A DNA stretch of 16,887 nucleotides from Paenibacillus sp. (GTDB taxonomy: Bacteria; Bacillota; Bacilli; Paenibacillales; Paenibacillaceae). Made by a program: the position numbers and the translations under genes. How positions within the stretch are numbered: the stretch's first letter is position 1; each line of letters opens with the position of its first letter. Under the pieces are notes generated by a model that searched no databases, was not told where the DNA came from, and saw only the letters and a list, made by a program, of their open reading frames with translations. Below, in pieces: positions 7,011 through 14,211 of this stretch. The stretch is taken from the NCBI GenBank assembly GCA_029256665.1, contig JAQSXN010000011.1:1-16887 (forward strand), in the 5' to 3' direction.

Positions 7011-7040
7011 TTGACTTTCGAGCTGGCTTCCCCCTATAAT
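7011..7040 (+). promoter_or_regulatory. sigma-A promoter of fur
   Basis: TTGACT (7011-7016), an 18-nt spacer and a perfect TATAAT (7035-7040) lie about 50 nt ahead of the fur start. The -35 is 12 nt after the spoIIM stop, so fur has its own vegetative promoter independent of the sporulation gene. Confidence 0.75.
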
Positions 7041-7092
7041 TGTACTTGACGTTTCCGTATACTGGATGCGACATGCTGGCAGGGGGGAAATC

Positions 7093-7548
7093 ATGGAAGC
7101 CCGGATCGATACCATTAAGCAGCAGTTACAATCTCAGGGCTACAAGCTAACCCCGCAACGTGAAGCGACGGTACGCGTGTTGCTGGAGAACGAAGAGGAT
7201 CACCTCAGCGCCGAAGACGTCTTTATGCTAGTTAAGGATAAAGCGCCCGAGATCGGGCTAGCTACCGTTTATCGGACGCTGGAGCTGCTGAGCGAGATGC
7301 ATGTCGTGGAGAAGCTCAATTTCGGCGACGGCGTTGCCCGTTACGACTTGCGTGCGGATAACAGCAAACATCATCATCATCATCTGATTTGCGTGCAATG
7401 CGGCAGCATGGAAGAAATCAAGGAAGATTGGCTGCTCCCGCTCGAAGAACGGCTGGAGCGAGAATACGGATTTTTTGTCGCGGATCATCGCCTAGACTTC
7501 CAAGGAGTCTGCAGACGTTGTCAGGATAAGAACGACAATCCCAAATAA
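7093..7548 (+). CDS. fur: ferric uptake regulator Fur
   Basis: A 151-residue Fur-family metalloregulator. It is very close to B. subtilis Fur: the N-terminal winged helix has YKLTPQREATVRVL and ENEEDHLSAEDV, and the recognition helix region is PEIGLATVYRTLELL. The dimer domain has a five-histidine run at residues 93-97, and C100xxC103 plus C140xxC143 form the structural zinc site. This sequence pattern points to iron-sensing Fur rather than PerR or Zur. I chose the ATG at 7093 because AGGGGGG at 7081-7087 is 5 nt upstream. The in-frame ATG at 7066 has no such site and would add nine residues not seen in Bacillus Fur. Its own promoter precedes it and a strong terminator follows, so it looks monocistronic. 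Confidence 0.94.
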   Translation: MEARIDTIKQQLQSQGYKLTPQREATVRVLLENEEDHLSAEDVFMLVKDKAPEIGLATVYRTLELLSEMHVVEKLNFGDGVARYDLRADNSKHHHHHLICVQCGSMEEIKEDWLLPLEERLEREYGFFVADHRLDFQGVCRRCQDKNDNPK

Positions 7549-7557
7549 TTGCGGAAG

Positions 7558-7594
7558 GCTTCGTCATCCTCTTGCGGATGAAGGAGCTTTTTTT
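7558..7594 (+). terminator. rho-independent terminator of fur
   Basis: A 12-bp stem between 7558-7569 and 7576-7587 (one mismatch and one wobble) closes a 6-nt loop and is followed by seven T residues (7588-7594). It starts 10 nt after the fur stop codon. Confidence 0.85.
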
Positions 7595-7649
7595 GTTCCG
7601 CTCCCGTGCGTCAAAATCGCTAGAGGATCCGCGTCGCCGATTCGGACGC

Positions 7650-7676
7650 TTGACCGTCCAGCCGCATACACATAAT
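7650..7676 (+). promoter_or_regulatory. weak candidate sigma-A promoter of ald
   Basis: TTGACC (7650-7655) and CATAAT (7671-7676) are each near consensus, but the 15-nt spacer is short. They lie about 60 nt ahead of ald and downstream of the fur terminator, so a promoter is expected somewhere here. Confidence 0.35.
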
Positions 7677-7733
7677 TTAAGCCCGTGCTGGAAATGGTAC
7701 GCTTGAGGATGTATGTACAGGAGGCGAAGCAAG

Positions 7734-8873
7734 ATGAGAATCGGAGTGCCCAAAGAGATCAAGCAAAGCGAATACCGCGTGGCGTTGACGCCGGCCGGCG
7801 TCACGATGCTTACTGCGGCCGGACACGAGGTAATCGTGGAAACGAAGGCGGGCGAAGGCAGCGGCTTCCAGGACGAGGACTACGTGCGCGAAGGAGCGGT
7901 CATCGCGGAAGATTCCGCGGCAGCATGGGCGGCGGACATGGTCATGAAAGTGAAAGAGCCGCTTCGGGAAGAATTCGTCTATTTCCGCGACGGATTGTTT
8001 TTGTTTACGTATCTGCATCTTGCCGCCGCGCCGGAGTTGACGAAGGCGCTTATGGACGGCGGCGTCACGTCGATCGCATACGAAACGATTCAATTGCCGA
8101 ACGGGAGTCTTCCGCTTCTCGTGCCCATGAGCGAGGTAGCGGGGCGGATGTCGGTGCAGATCGGCGCGCAATTTCTTGAATCGTTTTACGGCGGACGCGG
8201 CGTGCTGCTCGGGGGCGTGCCCGGCGTCCCTCCGGCGGAAGTCGTGGTCATCGGCGGCGGAATCGTGGGGACCAACGCCGCGCGCATGGCGCTCGGTTTG
8301 GGCGCGAACGTCGTCATCATTGAACGCAGCGCGGAACGGATGCGTTATCTGGACGAAGTATTTGGCGGAAGAATCCGCACCCTCATGTCGAGTCCGTACC
8401 ATATCGCGGAAGCGGTCAGCCATGCCGATCTCGTGATCGGAGCGGTTCTGATTCCCGGCGCGAAGGCGCCGCATCTCGTAACGGAGCAGATGGTGGAACG
8501 GATGAAAAAAGGGGCGGTCATCGTGGACGTCGCCGTGGACCAGGGCGGCTCGATCGCTACGGTTGATCGTCCGACGACGCACAACGACCCTGTCTACGTG
8601 AAACACGGCGTCGTTCATTATGCGGTCGCCAATATTCCCGGAGCGGTGCCGAGAACGTCGACGTTCGCCCTCACCAACGTTACAATGCCATACGCGCTGG
8701 AGCTGGCGAACGGGGGTTGGGAGGCGGTCAAACGCAGCGTTCCTCTTCAGAAAGGCGTCAATACGCATGCGGGAAAGCTGATGAATGAACCGGTAGCGCA
8801 GGCGACGGGACTTCCGCATACTAGAATCGAGAAGTGGCTGGACAGCATTTCTTACGATCGTTTGGAGCCTTGA
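7734..8873 (+). CDS. ald: alanine dehydrogenase
   Basis: A 379-residue NAD-dependent L-alanine dehydrogenase that interconverts alanine with pyruvate plus ammonia. The start [16 protein letters not shown] is diagnostic. Substrate and catalytic residues R15, K74 (in KVKEP) and H95 (in YLHLA) are in place. The Rossmann motif [18 protein letters not shown] is followed by the acidic end of strand 2 (IIER). The catalytic aspartate lies in VDVAVDQGG, followed by PTTHNDPVY and [13 protein letters not shown]. After DQGG the sequence is SIATVD, where many homologues have a Cys/Glu/Thr pattern; I take this as ordinary variation. I chose the ATG at 7734 because CAGGAGGCG sits 7-8 nt upstream; the in-frame ATG at 7713 lacks a site. 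In B. subtilis the enzyme supports growth on alanine and efficient sporulation, which suits this setting. Confidence 0.94.
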   Translation: MRIGVPKEIKQSEYRVALTPAGVTMLTAAGHEVIVETKAGEGSGFQDEDYVREGAVIAEDSAAAWAADMVMKVKEPLREEFVYFRDGLFLFTYLHLAAAPELTKALMDGGVTSIAYETIQLPNGSLPLLVPMSEVAGRMSVQIGAQFLESFYGGRGVLLGGVPGVPPAEVVVIGGGIVGTNAARMALGLGANVVIIERSAERMRYLDEVFGGRIRTLMSSPYHIAEAVSHADLVIGAVLIPGAKAPHLVTEQMVERMKKGAVIVDVAVDQGGSIATVDRPTTHNDPVYVKHGVVHYAVANIPGAVPRTSTFALTNVTMPYALELANGGWEAVKRSVPLQKGVNTHAGKLMNEPVAQATGLPHTRIEKWLDSISYDRLEP

Positions 8874-8987
8874 TGGACCCTGCCTAGTCATATTGGGATA
8901 AGCCCCTTCATATCGTGGTACGAACGGCTTTCGCGCCTAAAGATTGTTTATGAGCGATTGCTCGTTCGCAGGAAGGAGGCGGACCAT

Positions 8988-9221
8988 ATGGTCATATCGT
9001 TTAAAGGCTGGATGAGCCGGATGTTGTTTCTTCTGCTCTTTGCCGCGCTGCTCGTGATCGCTTCCGGCGGTTATCGCTGGCTGCTTGAGGTCGTGTCGCC
9101 CGTTTCACCTTACCACAAGCCGAAAGGCGAGGCGCTGAAGGTCTTGCAACAGGAGCCGGCATCTCCCGAGGGAGGCAATACGGCCGACCGGCTGCGCTGG
9201 TTTTATTGGTACGGCGAATGA
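8988..9221 (+). CDS. yqzK: YqzK family protein (DUF4227)
   Basis: A 77-residue protein of unknown function. A short N-terminus (MVISFKGW) leads into a transmembrane segment at about residues 12-30, then a short extracytoplasmic or cytoplasmic tail containing PYHKPKGEALKV and ending DRLRWFYWYGE. The YHxPxGxAxKV and C-terminal LxxFYxxGE patterns, together with its place directly ahead of xerD and after fur, match the Bacillales YqzK/DUF4227 family. I chose the ATG at 8988 because GGAAGGAGG (8971-8979) is 8 nt upstream; the in-frame start at 8958 has no comparable site. The 114-nt gap from ald shows no clear terminator or promoter. Confidence 0.8.
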   Translation: MVISFKGWMSRMLFLLLFAALLVIASGGYRWLLEVVSPVSPYHKPKGEALKVLQQEPASPEGGNTADRLRWFYWYGE

Positions 9222-9268
9222 CCGCTATGTATTTCGGCTTATTGCCGGTACGAAAAAGAAGGAAAAAG

Positions 9269-9308
9269 CGTGCTGGATGTGGAAAGGGAAGAAAGTCATT
9301 CCAGCACG
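9269..9308. repeat. inverted repeat in the yqzK-xerD leader
   Basis: CGTGCTGGA (9269-9277) and its exact complement TCCAGCACG (9300-9308) form a 9-bp stem with a 22-nt purine-rich loop. The xerD ribosome binding site begins 15 nt downstream. There is no T-run on the plus strand. Read on the minus strand the stem is followed by CTTTTTCCTTCTTTTTC, which looks terminator-like, though no minus-strand gene is evident. Confidence 0.5.
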
Positions 9309-9337
9309 ATGCGGCATTCGCGAAAGGAAGTTATGAT

Positions 9338-10231
9338 TTGAGGGCTCAATTGGAACAGTACATACGGTATTTGCGAAATGAGAGAGGGCTGTCCGACAAT
9401 TCCGTTTCCTCATACGAACGGGATTTGAACTCCTGTTACTCGTATTGCGAGGAGAACGGCATCGAGCATTGGGAGGCTGTTCATAGGCAGCATCTGGCGA
9501 CCTATATGCTCAGAATGAAAGAAAAAGGGCTTAAAGCGGCGACGATATCGCGCCGCATCGTTTCCGTTCGCGCCTTCTTCCATCACCTGCTGCTAAGCGG
9601 GGTCATTGCGCGCGATCCTTCCATCTACTTGGAAGCGCCCAAACAGGAGAAACGCGCGCCAAAAGTGCTTTCGATCGACGCGACCAGCGCGCTGCTGGAA
9701 ACGCCGCGAACGGACAGCGCCGCCGGCAAGCGGGACAAGGCCATGCTGGAACTGCTGTACGCCACCGGCGTCCGCGTATCCGAAATCGTGGCGCTTAACG
9801 TCGAGCATCTCCATTTGGCATTCGGTTATATCGCCTGCACCGGTAGCGGGATGAAAGAGCGGATCGTGCCGTTCGGCAGCCATGCCGGAGCCGCGCTGGA
9901 GCGTTATTTGGCCGAGGGCGGGCGCGATGCGCTGCTGACGGGACGAGAACCGGACTCCGCTTTGTTCTTAAACCATCTCGGGACAAGAATGACGAGGCAG
10001 GGCTTCTGGAAGCTAATTAAAAAATACGCCAAAGAAGCCCATATCCAAGAAGAAATAACGCCGCATACGCTCCGGCATTCCGTTGCCGCCCATCTGCTCG
10101 ACGGCGGGGCGGACGCACGAACGGTGCAGGAATTGCTGGGTCATGCCGATATCGCGACGACGCTCAAATATACGCAAAGTTCCAAGCTGCGGCTCAAGGA
10201 TGTTTATCAGGGAGCGCATCCGCGCGCTTAG
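9338..10231 (+). CDS. xerD: tyrosine recombinase XerD (chromosome dimer resolution)
   Basis: A 297-residue tyrosine recombinase, the same size as B. subtilis XerD, that resolves chromosome dimers at dif with a partner recombinase. The N-terminal SAM-like domain covers residues 1-90, with RNERGLSDNSVSSYERDL. The catalytic domain shows R146 (ATGVRVSEIV), H243 and R246 (PHTLRH), H269 (LLGHADIATT) and nucleophile Y278. The position equivalent to the catalytic lysine of E. coli XerD (normally GKG) is S170 in TGSGMKER; K173 is three residues on. The start is inferred as TTG at 9338, preceded by AAAGGAAG at 7 nt. The open frame extends upstream to 9206, but that part is basic and unlike XerD. It probably shares a transcript with drm, 23 nt downstream. 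Confidence 0.9.
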   Translation: MRAQLEQYIRYLRNERGLSDNSVSSYERDLNSCYSYCEENGIEHWEAVHRQHLATYMLRMKEKGLKAATISRRIVSVRAFFHHLLLSGVIARDPSIYLEAPKQEKRAPKVLSIDATSALLETPRTDSAAGKRDKAMLELLYATGVRVSEIVALNVEHLHLAFGYIACTGSGMKERIVPFGSHAGAALERYLAEGGRDALLTGREPDSALFLNHLGTRMTRQGFWKLIKKYAKEAHIQEEITPHTLRHSVAAHLLDGGADARTVQELLGHADIATTLKYTQSSKLRLKDVYQGAHPRA

Positions 10232-10254
10232 CATAGAGAGGATGGACACAAACG

Positions 10255-11448
10255 ATGAAATTCGAACGCATTGCCGTTATCGTGCTGGACAGCGTCGGGA
10301 TCGGAGAATTGCCGGATGCCGGCCATTTCGGGGATACAGGCTCTCATACGCTCGGCCATATTGCGCAGCAGGTGCCTGGCCTGTCGCTGCCGAACCTGCG
10401 GAAGCTGGGGCTCGACCGGATTGCGCCGATCGGCGATTGGCAGCCCGCTGAGGGGCAAGCCGCCGCCTATTATGGCAAGATGGCGGAGGTGTCCGTCGGC
10501 AAGGATACGATGACCGGCCATTGGGAGCTGATGGGATTAAAGCTGTCCGTTCCGTTCCAGACGTTTCCGGAAGGATTTCCTCCCGAGCTGATCGGCCCGT
10601 TCGAGGAACGGACGGGCCGCAAGGTAATCGGGAATAAATCGGCTAGCGGCACCGAAATTTTGGACGAGCTGGGCGAGGAGCAAATGAAAACCGGGGCTTG
10701 GATCGTCTACACGTCGGCGGACAGCGTCTTTCAGATCGCCGCCCACGAAGGGGTCATTCCCCTGGAAGAGCTGTACGGAGCTTGCGAGATCGCCCGCGAG
10801 CTGACGATGGACGACCGCTTCACGGTAGGCCGCGTCATCGCCCGACCGTATGTCGGCGAGCCCGGCGCTTTTAAGCGCACGCCCAACCGGCACGATTACG
10901 CCGTTAAGCCGCCGCAGCCAACCGTCCTAGACAGCCTCAAACACGGCGGGTTCGAAGTCCGCTCGATTGGCAAAATATCCGATATTTTCGATGGCGAGGG
11001 CATTACGTCCTCCCAGCCGACGCCAAGCAACTCGGTTGGGATTCGTCGCACGATCGAAGCGCTCGAGGAGGAATTCCGCGGCCTTCTGTTCACCAATCTA
11101 GTGGACTTCGATTCTTTATACGGACACCGCAGAGATCCGGAAGGATATGCCAAGGCGCTGGAAGAGTTCGACGCGGCGGTGCCGGAGCTGCTGGACCGGA
11201 TCGGTCCCAAGGATCTGCTCGTCATAACGGCGGACCACGGCAATGACCCCACGCATCCCGGAACGGATCATACGCGGGAATACGTGCCGGTGCTTCTCTA
11301 TAGTCCGGCGTTCCGCACGCCGGGAGCATTGCCCGCAAGAGAGACGTTCTCCGATCTGGGCGCCACGATCGCGGACAACTTTGGCGTGTCGGCGCCGCAG
11401 AACGGCAGCAGCTTCCTGTCCGAGCTCGAGACGATCGAACGGGACTAA
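10255..11448 (+). CDS. drm: phosphopentomutase
   Basis: A 397-residue phosphopentomutase (DeoB/Drm) that interconverts ribose or deoxyribose 1-phosphate and 5-phosphate. It links nucleoside phosphorolysis to the pentose phosphate and glycolytic pathways. Alkaline-phosphatase-superfamily metal ligands are visible: D12 in [16 protein letters not shown] and H residues in [20 protein letters not shown], and the phosphorylated threonine T85 in [10 protein letters not shown], at the position reported for the Bacillus cereus enzyme. The cap domain is intact. GAGAGGATG precedes the ATG. It follows xerD by 23 nt and is followed after 101 nt, with no visible terminator, by the purine nucleoside phosphorylase gene, whose product ribose 1-phosphate is its substrate. 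Confidence 0.95.
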   Translation: MKFERIAVIVLDSVGIGELPDAGHFGDTGSHTLGHIAQQVPGLSLPNLRKLGLDRIAPIGDWQPAEGQAAAYYGKMAEVSVGKDTMTGHWELMGLKLSVPFQTFPEGFPPELIGPFEERTGRKVIGNKSASGTEILDELGEEQMKTGAWIVYTSADSVFQIAAHEGVIPLEELYGACEIARELTMDDRFTVGRVIARPYVGEPGAFKRTPNRHDYAVKPPQPTVLDSLKHGGFEVRSIGKISDIFDGEGITSSQPTPSNSVGIRRTIEALEEEFRGLLFTNLVDFDSLYGHRRDPEGYAKALEEFDAAVPELLDRIGPKDLLVITADHGNDPTHPGTDHTREYVPVLLYSPAFRTPGALPARETFSDLGATIADNFGVSAPQNGSSFLSELETIERD

Positions 11449-11549
11449 TGCATCCGTCGCACCGCGTTTCGAGCACAATGGCACAACCGTCAACCCAAAC
11501 AATCTCGTAACGAATCCGTTGCGTTCCATAACCGGAAGGAGCAAATCAG

Positions 11550-12374
11550 ATGAATCAATTAACGAATGCGCATATTAAGGAAGCGGCCGCTTATATAAGG
11601 GAGAAGACCAGCATGGCGCCGGTGATCGGCTTGATCATGGGGTCGGGGCTCGGGGTTCTCGGCGATCATATAGAGCAGCCCGTCGTCATTCCTTATCATG
11701 AAATTCCCCACTTCCCGATCTCTACCGTGGAAGGGCATGCAGGCGAGCTGGTGCTCGGAACATTATCGGGCAGAACGGTCGTGCTGATGCGCGGCAGATT
11801 CCATATGTACGAAGGGTACGGCCCGGAGCTGACGGCTTTCCCTGTGCGCGTCATGAAGGCGCTTGGCGTCGCGTCGCTGCTCGTGACCAACGCGGCGGGC
11901 GGCATTAATTTGGCGTTTGCTTCCGGCAACCTGATGTTGATCTCCGATCACATTAACTTGACCGGACGCAATCCGCTTATCGGCCCCAATGACGACGAAC
12001 TCGGCGTCCGGTTCCCGGACATGTCCGAAGCTTACAGCAAACGGCTGCGCTCCGCCGCCCAGGAAATCGCGGGCGCGCAAGGCTTCACGCTGCAAGAGGG
12101 CGTTTATGTCGGCTTAACGGGACCATCGTACGAGACGCCGGCCGAAATACGGATGTTGCGCGCGCTCGGCGCGGATGCTGTCGGAATGTCGACCGTTGCG
12201 GAAGTGATCGCGGCTCGCCACTCGGGCATTGAAGTCGTAGGCATCTCCTGTATTACGAACATGGCCTCAGGCATTCTGGATCAGCCATTATCACATGAGG
12301 AAGTAATGGAGACGGCCGAGAGAGTCAAGTCCCAATTCCTAGGTCTGGTGAAAGCTTTAATCGCGGTTATGTAA
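11550..12374 (+). CDS. punA: purine-nucleoside phosphorylase (family II, trimeric type)
   Basis: A 274-residue family-II purine nucleoside phosphorylase that cleaves guanosine- and inosine-type nucleosides to base and ribose 1-phosphate. Motifs in order: phosphate-binding GSGLG with S32, HFPISTVEGHAG, the RGRFHMYEGY signature, VTNAAGGIN, GLTGPSYETPAEIR, and the base-binding MSTVAEVIAARHSGIEVVGISCITNMASG. GGAAGGAG lies 8 nt before the ATG. B. subtilis calls the corresponding gene pupG (punA). It lies directly downstream of drm, with the pyrimidine counterpart pdp further on, making a nucleoside salvage set. After its stop there is no hairpin terminator, only the repeat region at 12380-12421. 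Confidence 0.94.
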   Translation: MNQLTNAHIKEAAAYIREKTSMAPVIGLIMGSGLGVLGDHIEQPVVIPYHEIPHFPISTVEGHAGELVLGTLSGRTVVLMRGRFHMYEGYGPELTAFPVRVMKALGVASLLVTNAAGGINLAFASGNLMLISDHINLTGRNPLIGPNDDELGVRFPDMSEAYSKRLRSAAQEIAGAQGFTLQEGVYVGLTGPSYETPAEIRMLRALGADAVGMSTVAEVIAARHSGIEVVGISCITNMASGILDQPLSHEEVMETAERVKSQFLGLVKALIAVM

Positions 12375-12379
12375 CCGGG

Positions 12380-12421
12380 ATTGTAACACAATTGTAACAA
12401 TTGGCTCGACTCATTGTGACA
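12380..12421 (+). promoter_or_regulatory. three helically phased ATTGTRACA repeats, operator-like
   Basis: ATTGTAACA occurs at 12380-12388 and 12391-12399, and ATTGTGACA at 12413-12421. The starts are 11 and 22 nt apart, so all lie on the same DNA face. The last copy ends 22 nt before a TATAAT box that has no recognisable -35. Direct repeats with an 11-bp period are typical of OmpR/PhoB-type response regulators; the core resembles the Bacillus PhoP TTAACA box. The second copy also contains the dyad ATTGT-A-ACAAT, so a dimeric repressor is an alternative. Confidence 0.5.
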
Positions 12422-12443
12422 GTATTTGATGAATCGGTCGTCG

Positions 12444-12449
12444 TATAAT
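12444..12449 (+). promoter_or_regulatory. -10 box of the Spo0E-like/pdp promoter
   Basis: A perfect TATAAT lies 34 nt before the Spo0E-like start codon. At 16 to 18 nt upstream only AGTATT-like sequence is present, so the -35 is poor. That fits a promoter needing an activator bound at the repeats just upstream. Confidence 0.45.
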
Positions 12450-12483
12450 GTCCATGACCATAGAATGATGGAGTGGACAAATC

Positions 12484-12669
12484 ATGGACAAGCTGTTGAT
12501 GGAGCTGGAGAAGCTTCGCGGGGAAATGGTGGAGACGGCATTAATGGAGCAGGATCTGCTCCATAGGGACGTGCTCGTGCTGAGCCAGTCGCTCGACGAG
12601 ATTATTATTCAGGTGCAAGCAGGGCGTCTGCATGACTACAGATGCCGCGCGTTATCCAGATCGAGCTGA
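12484..12669 (+). CDS. Spo0E-like aspartyl-phosphate phosphatase
   Basis: A 61-residue protein with the hallmarks of the Spo0E family, which dephosphorylate Spo0A~P and hold back sporulation. It consists of two helices, [20 protein letters not shown] and [19 protein letters not shown], joined by a short turn. The second helix carries the family signature SQxLD at residues 34-38. The C-terminal tail ([15 protein letters not shown]) is unrelated and basic. A modest TGGAG lies 10 nt before the ATG. The gene lies 109 nt after punA and 40 nt before pdp, so it probably shares a transcript with pdp. It has its own -10 box and operator-like repeats. The family call is solid by motif. The exact target, Spo0A or another response regulator, is not readable. 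Confidence 0.8.
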   Translation: MDKLLMELEKLRGEMVETALMEQDLLHRDVLVLSQSLDEIIIQVQAGRLHDYRCRALSRSS

Positions 12670-12709
12670 AGAGGGCGACCAGACTCACGTTAACGATAAG
12701 GAGGCTCTC

Positions 12710-14044
12710 ATGCGGGCAGTCGATTTGATACACAAGAAGAGAGACGGCGGAGAACTGAGCGCCGCGGAGATTACCTTCCTCATACAAGGGTACAACAAAG
12801 GAGAAGTCGCGGACTACCAAATGTCGGCGTGGGCGATGGCGGTATTCTATCGGGGAATGACCGCGAAGGAGACGGCCGCGCTCACGCTCGCGATCGCCGA
12901 ATCGGGCGATCGGGTCGATTTGTCTCCGATTCGCGGGGTCAAGGTGGACAAGCACAGCACGGGCGGCGTCGGGGACAAAACGACCTTGATCTTGGGCCCG
13001 CTCGTCGCTTCGCTCGGCGTTCCCGTTGCCAAGATGTCCGGCCGCGGACTGGGACATACTGGGGGCACGGTCGACAAGCTGGAGTCGATAGCCGGCTTCC
13101 GCACGGAATTGACGCGCGAACAGTTTATTTCGCAAGTCAACGATATTGGACTATCCGTCATCGGGCAGAGCGGCGACTTGGCGCCGGCGGACAAGAAGCT
13201 GTACGCGCTGCGGGATGTCACCGCTACCGTGGAGTCGATCCCGTTGATTGCGAGCTCCGTCATGAGCAAAAAAATCGCCGCGGGCGCGGATGCGATCGTC
13301 TTGGACGTCAAAGCGGGAAGCGGCGCGTTCATGAAAACGCAAGAAGACGCGGAGAAGCTGGCAGCCGCGATGGTGGCGATCGGCATGCAGGTAGGCCGTC
13401 AAACGGCGGCGGTCATCAGCGACATGGATCAGCCGCTTGGCTTCGCCATCGGCAACGCGCTTGAGGTGGCCGAAGCGATCGCGACGCTCAAAGGCCAAGG
13501 TCCTACGGATTTAACGGAGCTATGCCTGGCATTAAGCGCGCATATGGTCGTGCTTGGCGGCGAGGCGGCTTCGATCGAAGAAGCGACGGCGAAGCTTCGG
13601 GCGCAGCTCCATAACGGAGAAGCGCTCGCCAAGTTCAAGTCGTTCGTCGAAGCGCAGGGCGGAGACGGCAGCATGATCGAGGATCCGGGCAAGCTGCCCG
13701 CCGCGCCGATTCAGATCGAAGTAGAAGCGAGCGTCAGCGGCTATGTCGCGGCCATCGAAGCCGAGCAGCTTGGTCTCGCCGCGATGGTATTAGGCGCGGG
13801 CCGAGCGACGAAGGAAGCCGGCATCGATTATGCGGTCGGTCTCGTCCTGCGCAAGAAAGTCGGGGATCACGTTGGCGAAGGCGAATCGATAGCCACGCTG
13901 CATGTACGCACGAGCAATGACGATTCGGACAAAGTAGCCGAGCGGGTAAGGGCGGCTTACCGGATCCAGCCGGACAAACCCAAACCCCGGCCGCTCCTGC
14001 TAGCCGTCGTAACCGCCGACGGGATTTCCAGGCTGGACTCATAA
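12710..14044 (+). CDS. pdp: pyrimidine-nucleoside phosphorylase
   Basis: A 444-residue pyrimidine-nucleoside phosphorylase that acts on uridine, thymidine and deoxyuridine to give base and (deoxy)ribose 1-phosphate. The family core is complete: [13 protein letters not shown] at the start, the substrate-binding K81-H82-S83-T84-G85-G86 with GVGDK, and [19 protein letters not shown]. The C-terminal domain includes [16 protein letters not shown]. The ATG at 12710 is chosen because AAGGAGG (12698-12704) sits 5 nt upstream; the frame is open back to 12632 but that part overlaps the Spo0E-like gene and is not family-like. With drm and punA it forms the nucleoside salvage set; in B. subtilis drm-pupG-pdp are likewise neighbours. 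A strong terminator follows. Confidence 0.95.
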   Translation: MRAVDLIHKKRDGGELSAAEITFLIQGYNKGEVADYQMSAWAMAVFYRGMTAKETAALTLAIAESGDRVDLSPIRGVKVDKHSTGGVGDKTTLILGPLVASLGVPVAKMSGRGLGHTGGTVDKLESIAGFRTELTREQFISQVNDIGLSVIGQSGDLAPADKKLYALRDVTATVESIPLIASSVMSKKIAAGADAIVLDVKAGSGAFMKTQEDAEKLAAAMVAIGMQVGRQTAAVISDMDQPLGFAIGNALEVAEAIATLKGQGPTDLTELCLALSAHMVVLGGEAASIEEATAKLRAQLHNGEALAKFKSFVEAQGGDGSMIEDPGKLPAAPIQIEVEASVSGYVAAIEAEQLGLAAMVLGAGRATKEAGIDYAVGLVLRKKVGDHVGEGESIATLHVRTSNDDSDKVAERVRAAYRIQPDKPKPRPLLLAVVTADGISRLDS

Positions 14045-14055
14045 GGCGAAAAAAG

Positions 14056-14093
14056 AAAACCGCCGATTCGCTAATAGCGATCGGCGGTTTTTT
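14056..14093 (+). terminator. rho-independent terminator of the pdp unit
   Basis: Arms 14056-14072 and 14076-14091 pair almost throughout (CCGCCGA with TCGGCGG, CGCT with AGCG, one bulged T) around a 3-nt loop, and a run of six T follows (14088-14093). It begins 12 nt after the pdp stop and separates salvage genes from the sporulation genes. Confidence 0.92.
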
Positions 14094-14132
14094 GCCTTGC
14101 CCGGGATGTCTTCCGGTTTGGTCCAATCTTGC

Positions 14133-14162
14133 GAATAGGAATAATTTCCTTTCCGTATGTTA
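14133..14162 (+). promoter_or_regulatory. candidate sigma-G promoter of dacF
   Basis: GAATA (14133-14137), an 18-nt spacer and TATGTTA (14156-14162) match the sigma-G consensus (GHATR and CATNHTA) at 5 of 5 and 6 of 7 positions. This lies 50 nt ahead of dacF. In B. subtilis dacF is forespore-expressed late in development, which agrees. Confidence 0.45.
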
Positions 14163-14211
14163 ACACTGGAAAGGAAAATAGTACCGACAATCATCCAGGA
14201 GGGACCTATCG

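Noticed and set aside
7046..7064. Second fur promoter, TTGACG with TATACT
   Set aside because: The spacer is only 7 nt, far too short. The TTGACT-18-TATAAT pair just upstream is much better.
7371..7385. CAT-repeat giving five histidines in Fur, possibly an expansion or tag-like artefact
   Set aside because: Fur proteins normally have a histidine cluster here (B. subtilis has HFHHHL); it is part of the metal site.
7677..8891. 404-codon minus-strand open frame across ald
   Set aside because: Shadow frame rich in Arg and His with no start signal; ald on the plus strand is complete with its catalytic residues.
9206..9337. Upstream in-frame ATG as the xerD start, giving 341 residues
   Set aside because: The extra 44 residues are Lys/Arg-rich, span the hairpin and overlap yqzK; TTG at 9338 has AAAGGAAG at correct spacing and gives the family length.
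12632..12709. Upstream start of pdp overlapping the Spo0E-like gene
   Set aside because: No ribosome binding site and a non-family N-terminus; the ATG at 12710 has AAGGAGG 5 nt upstream.
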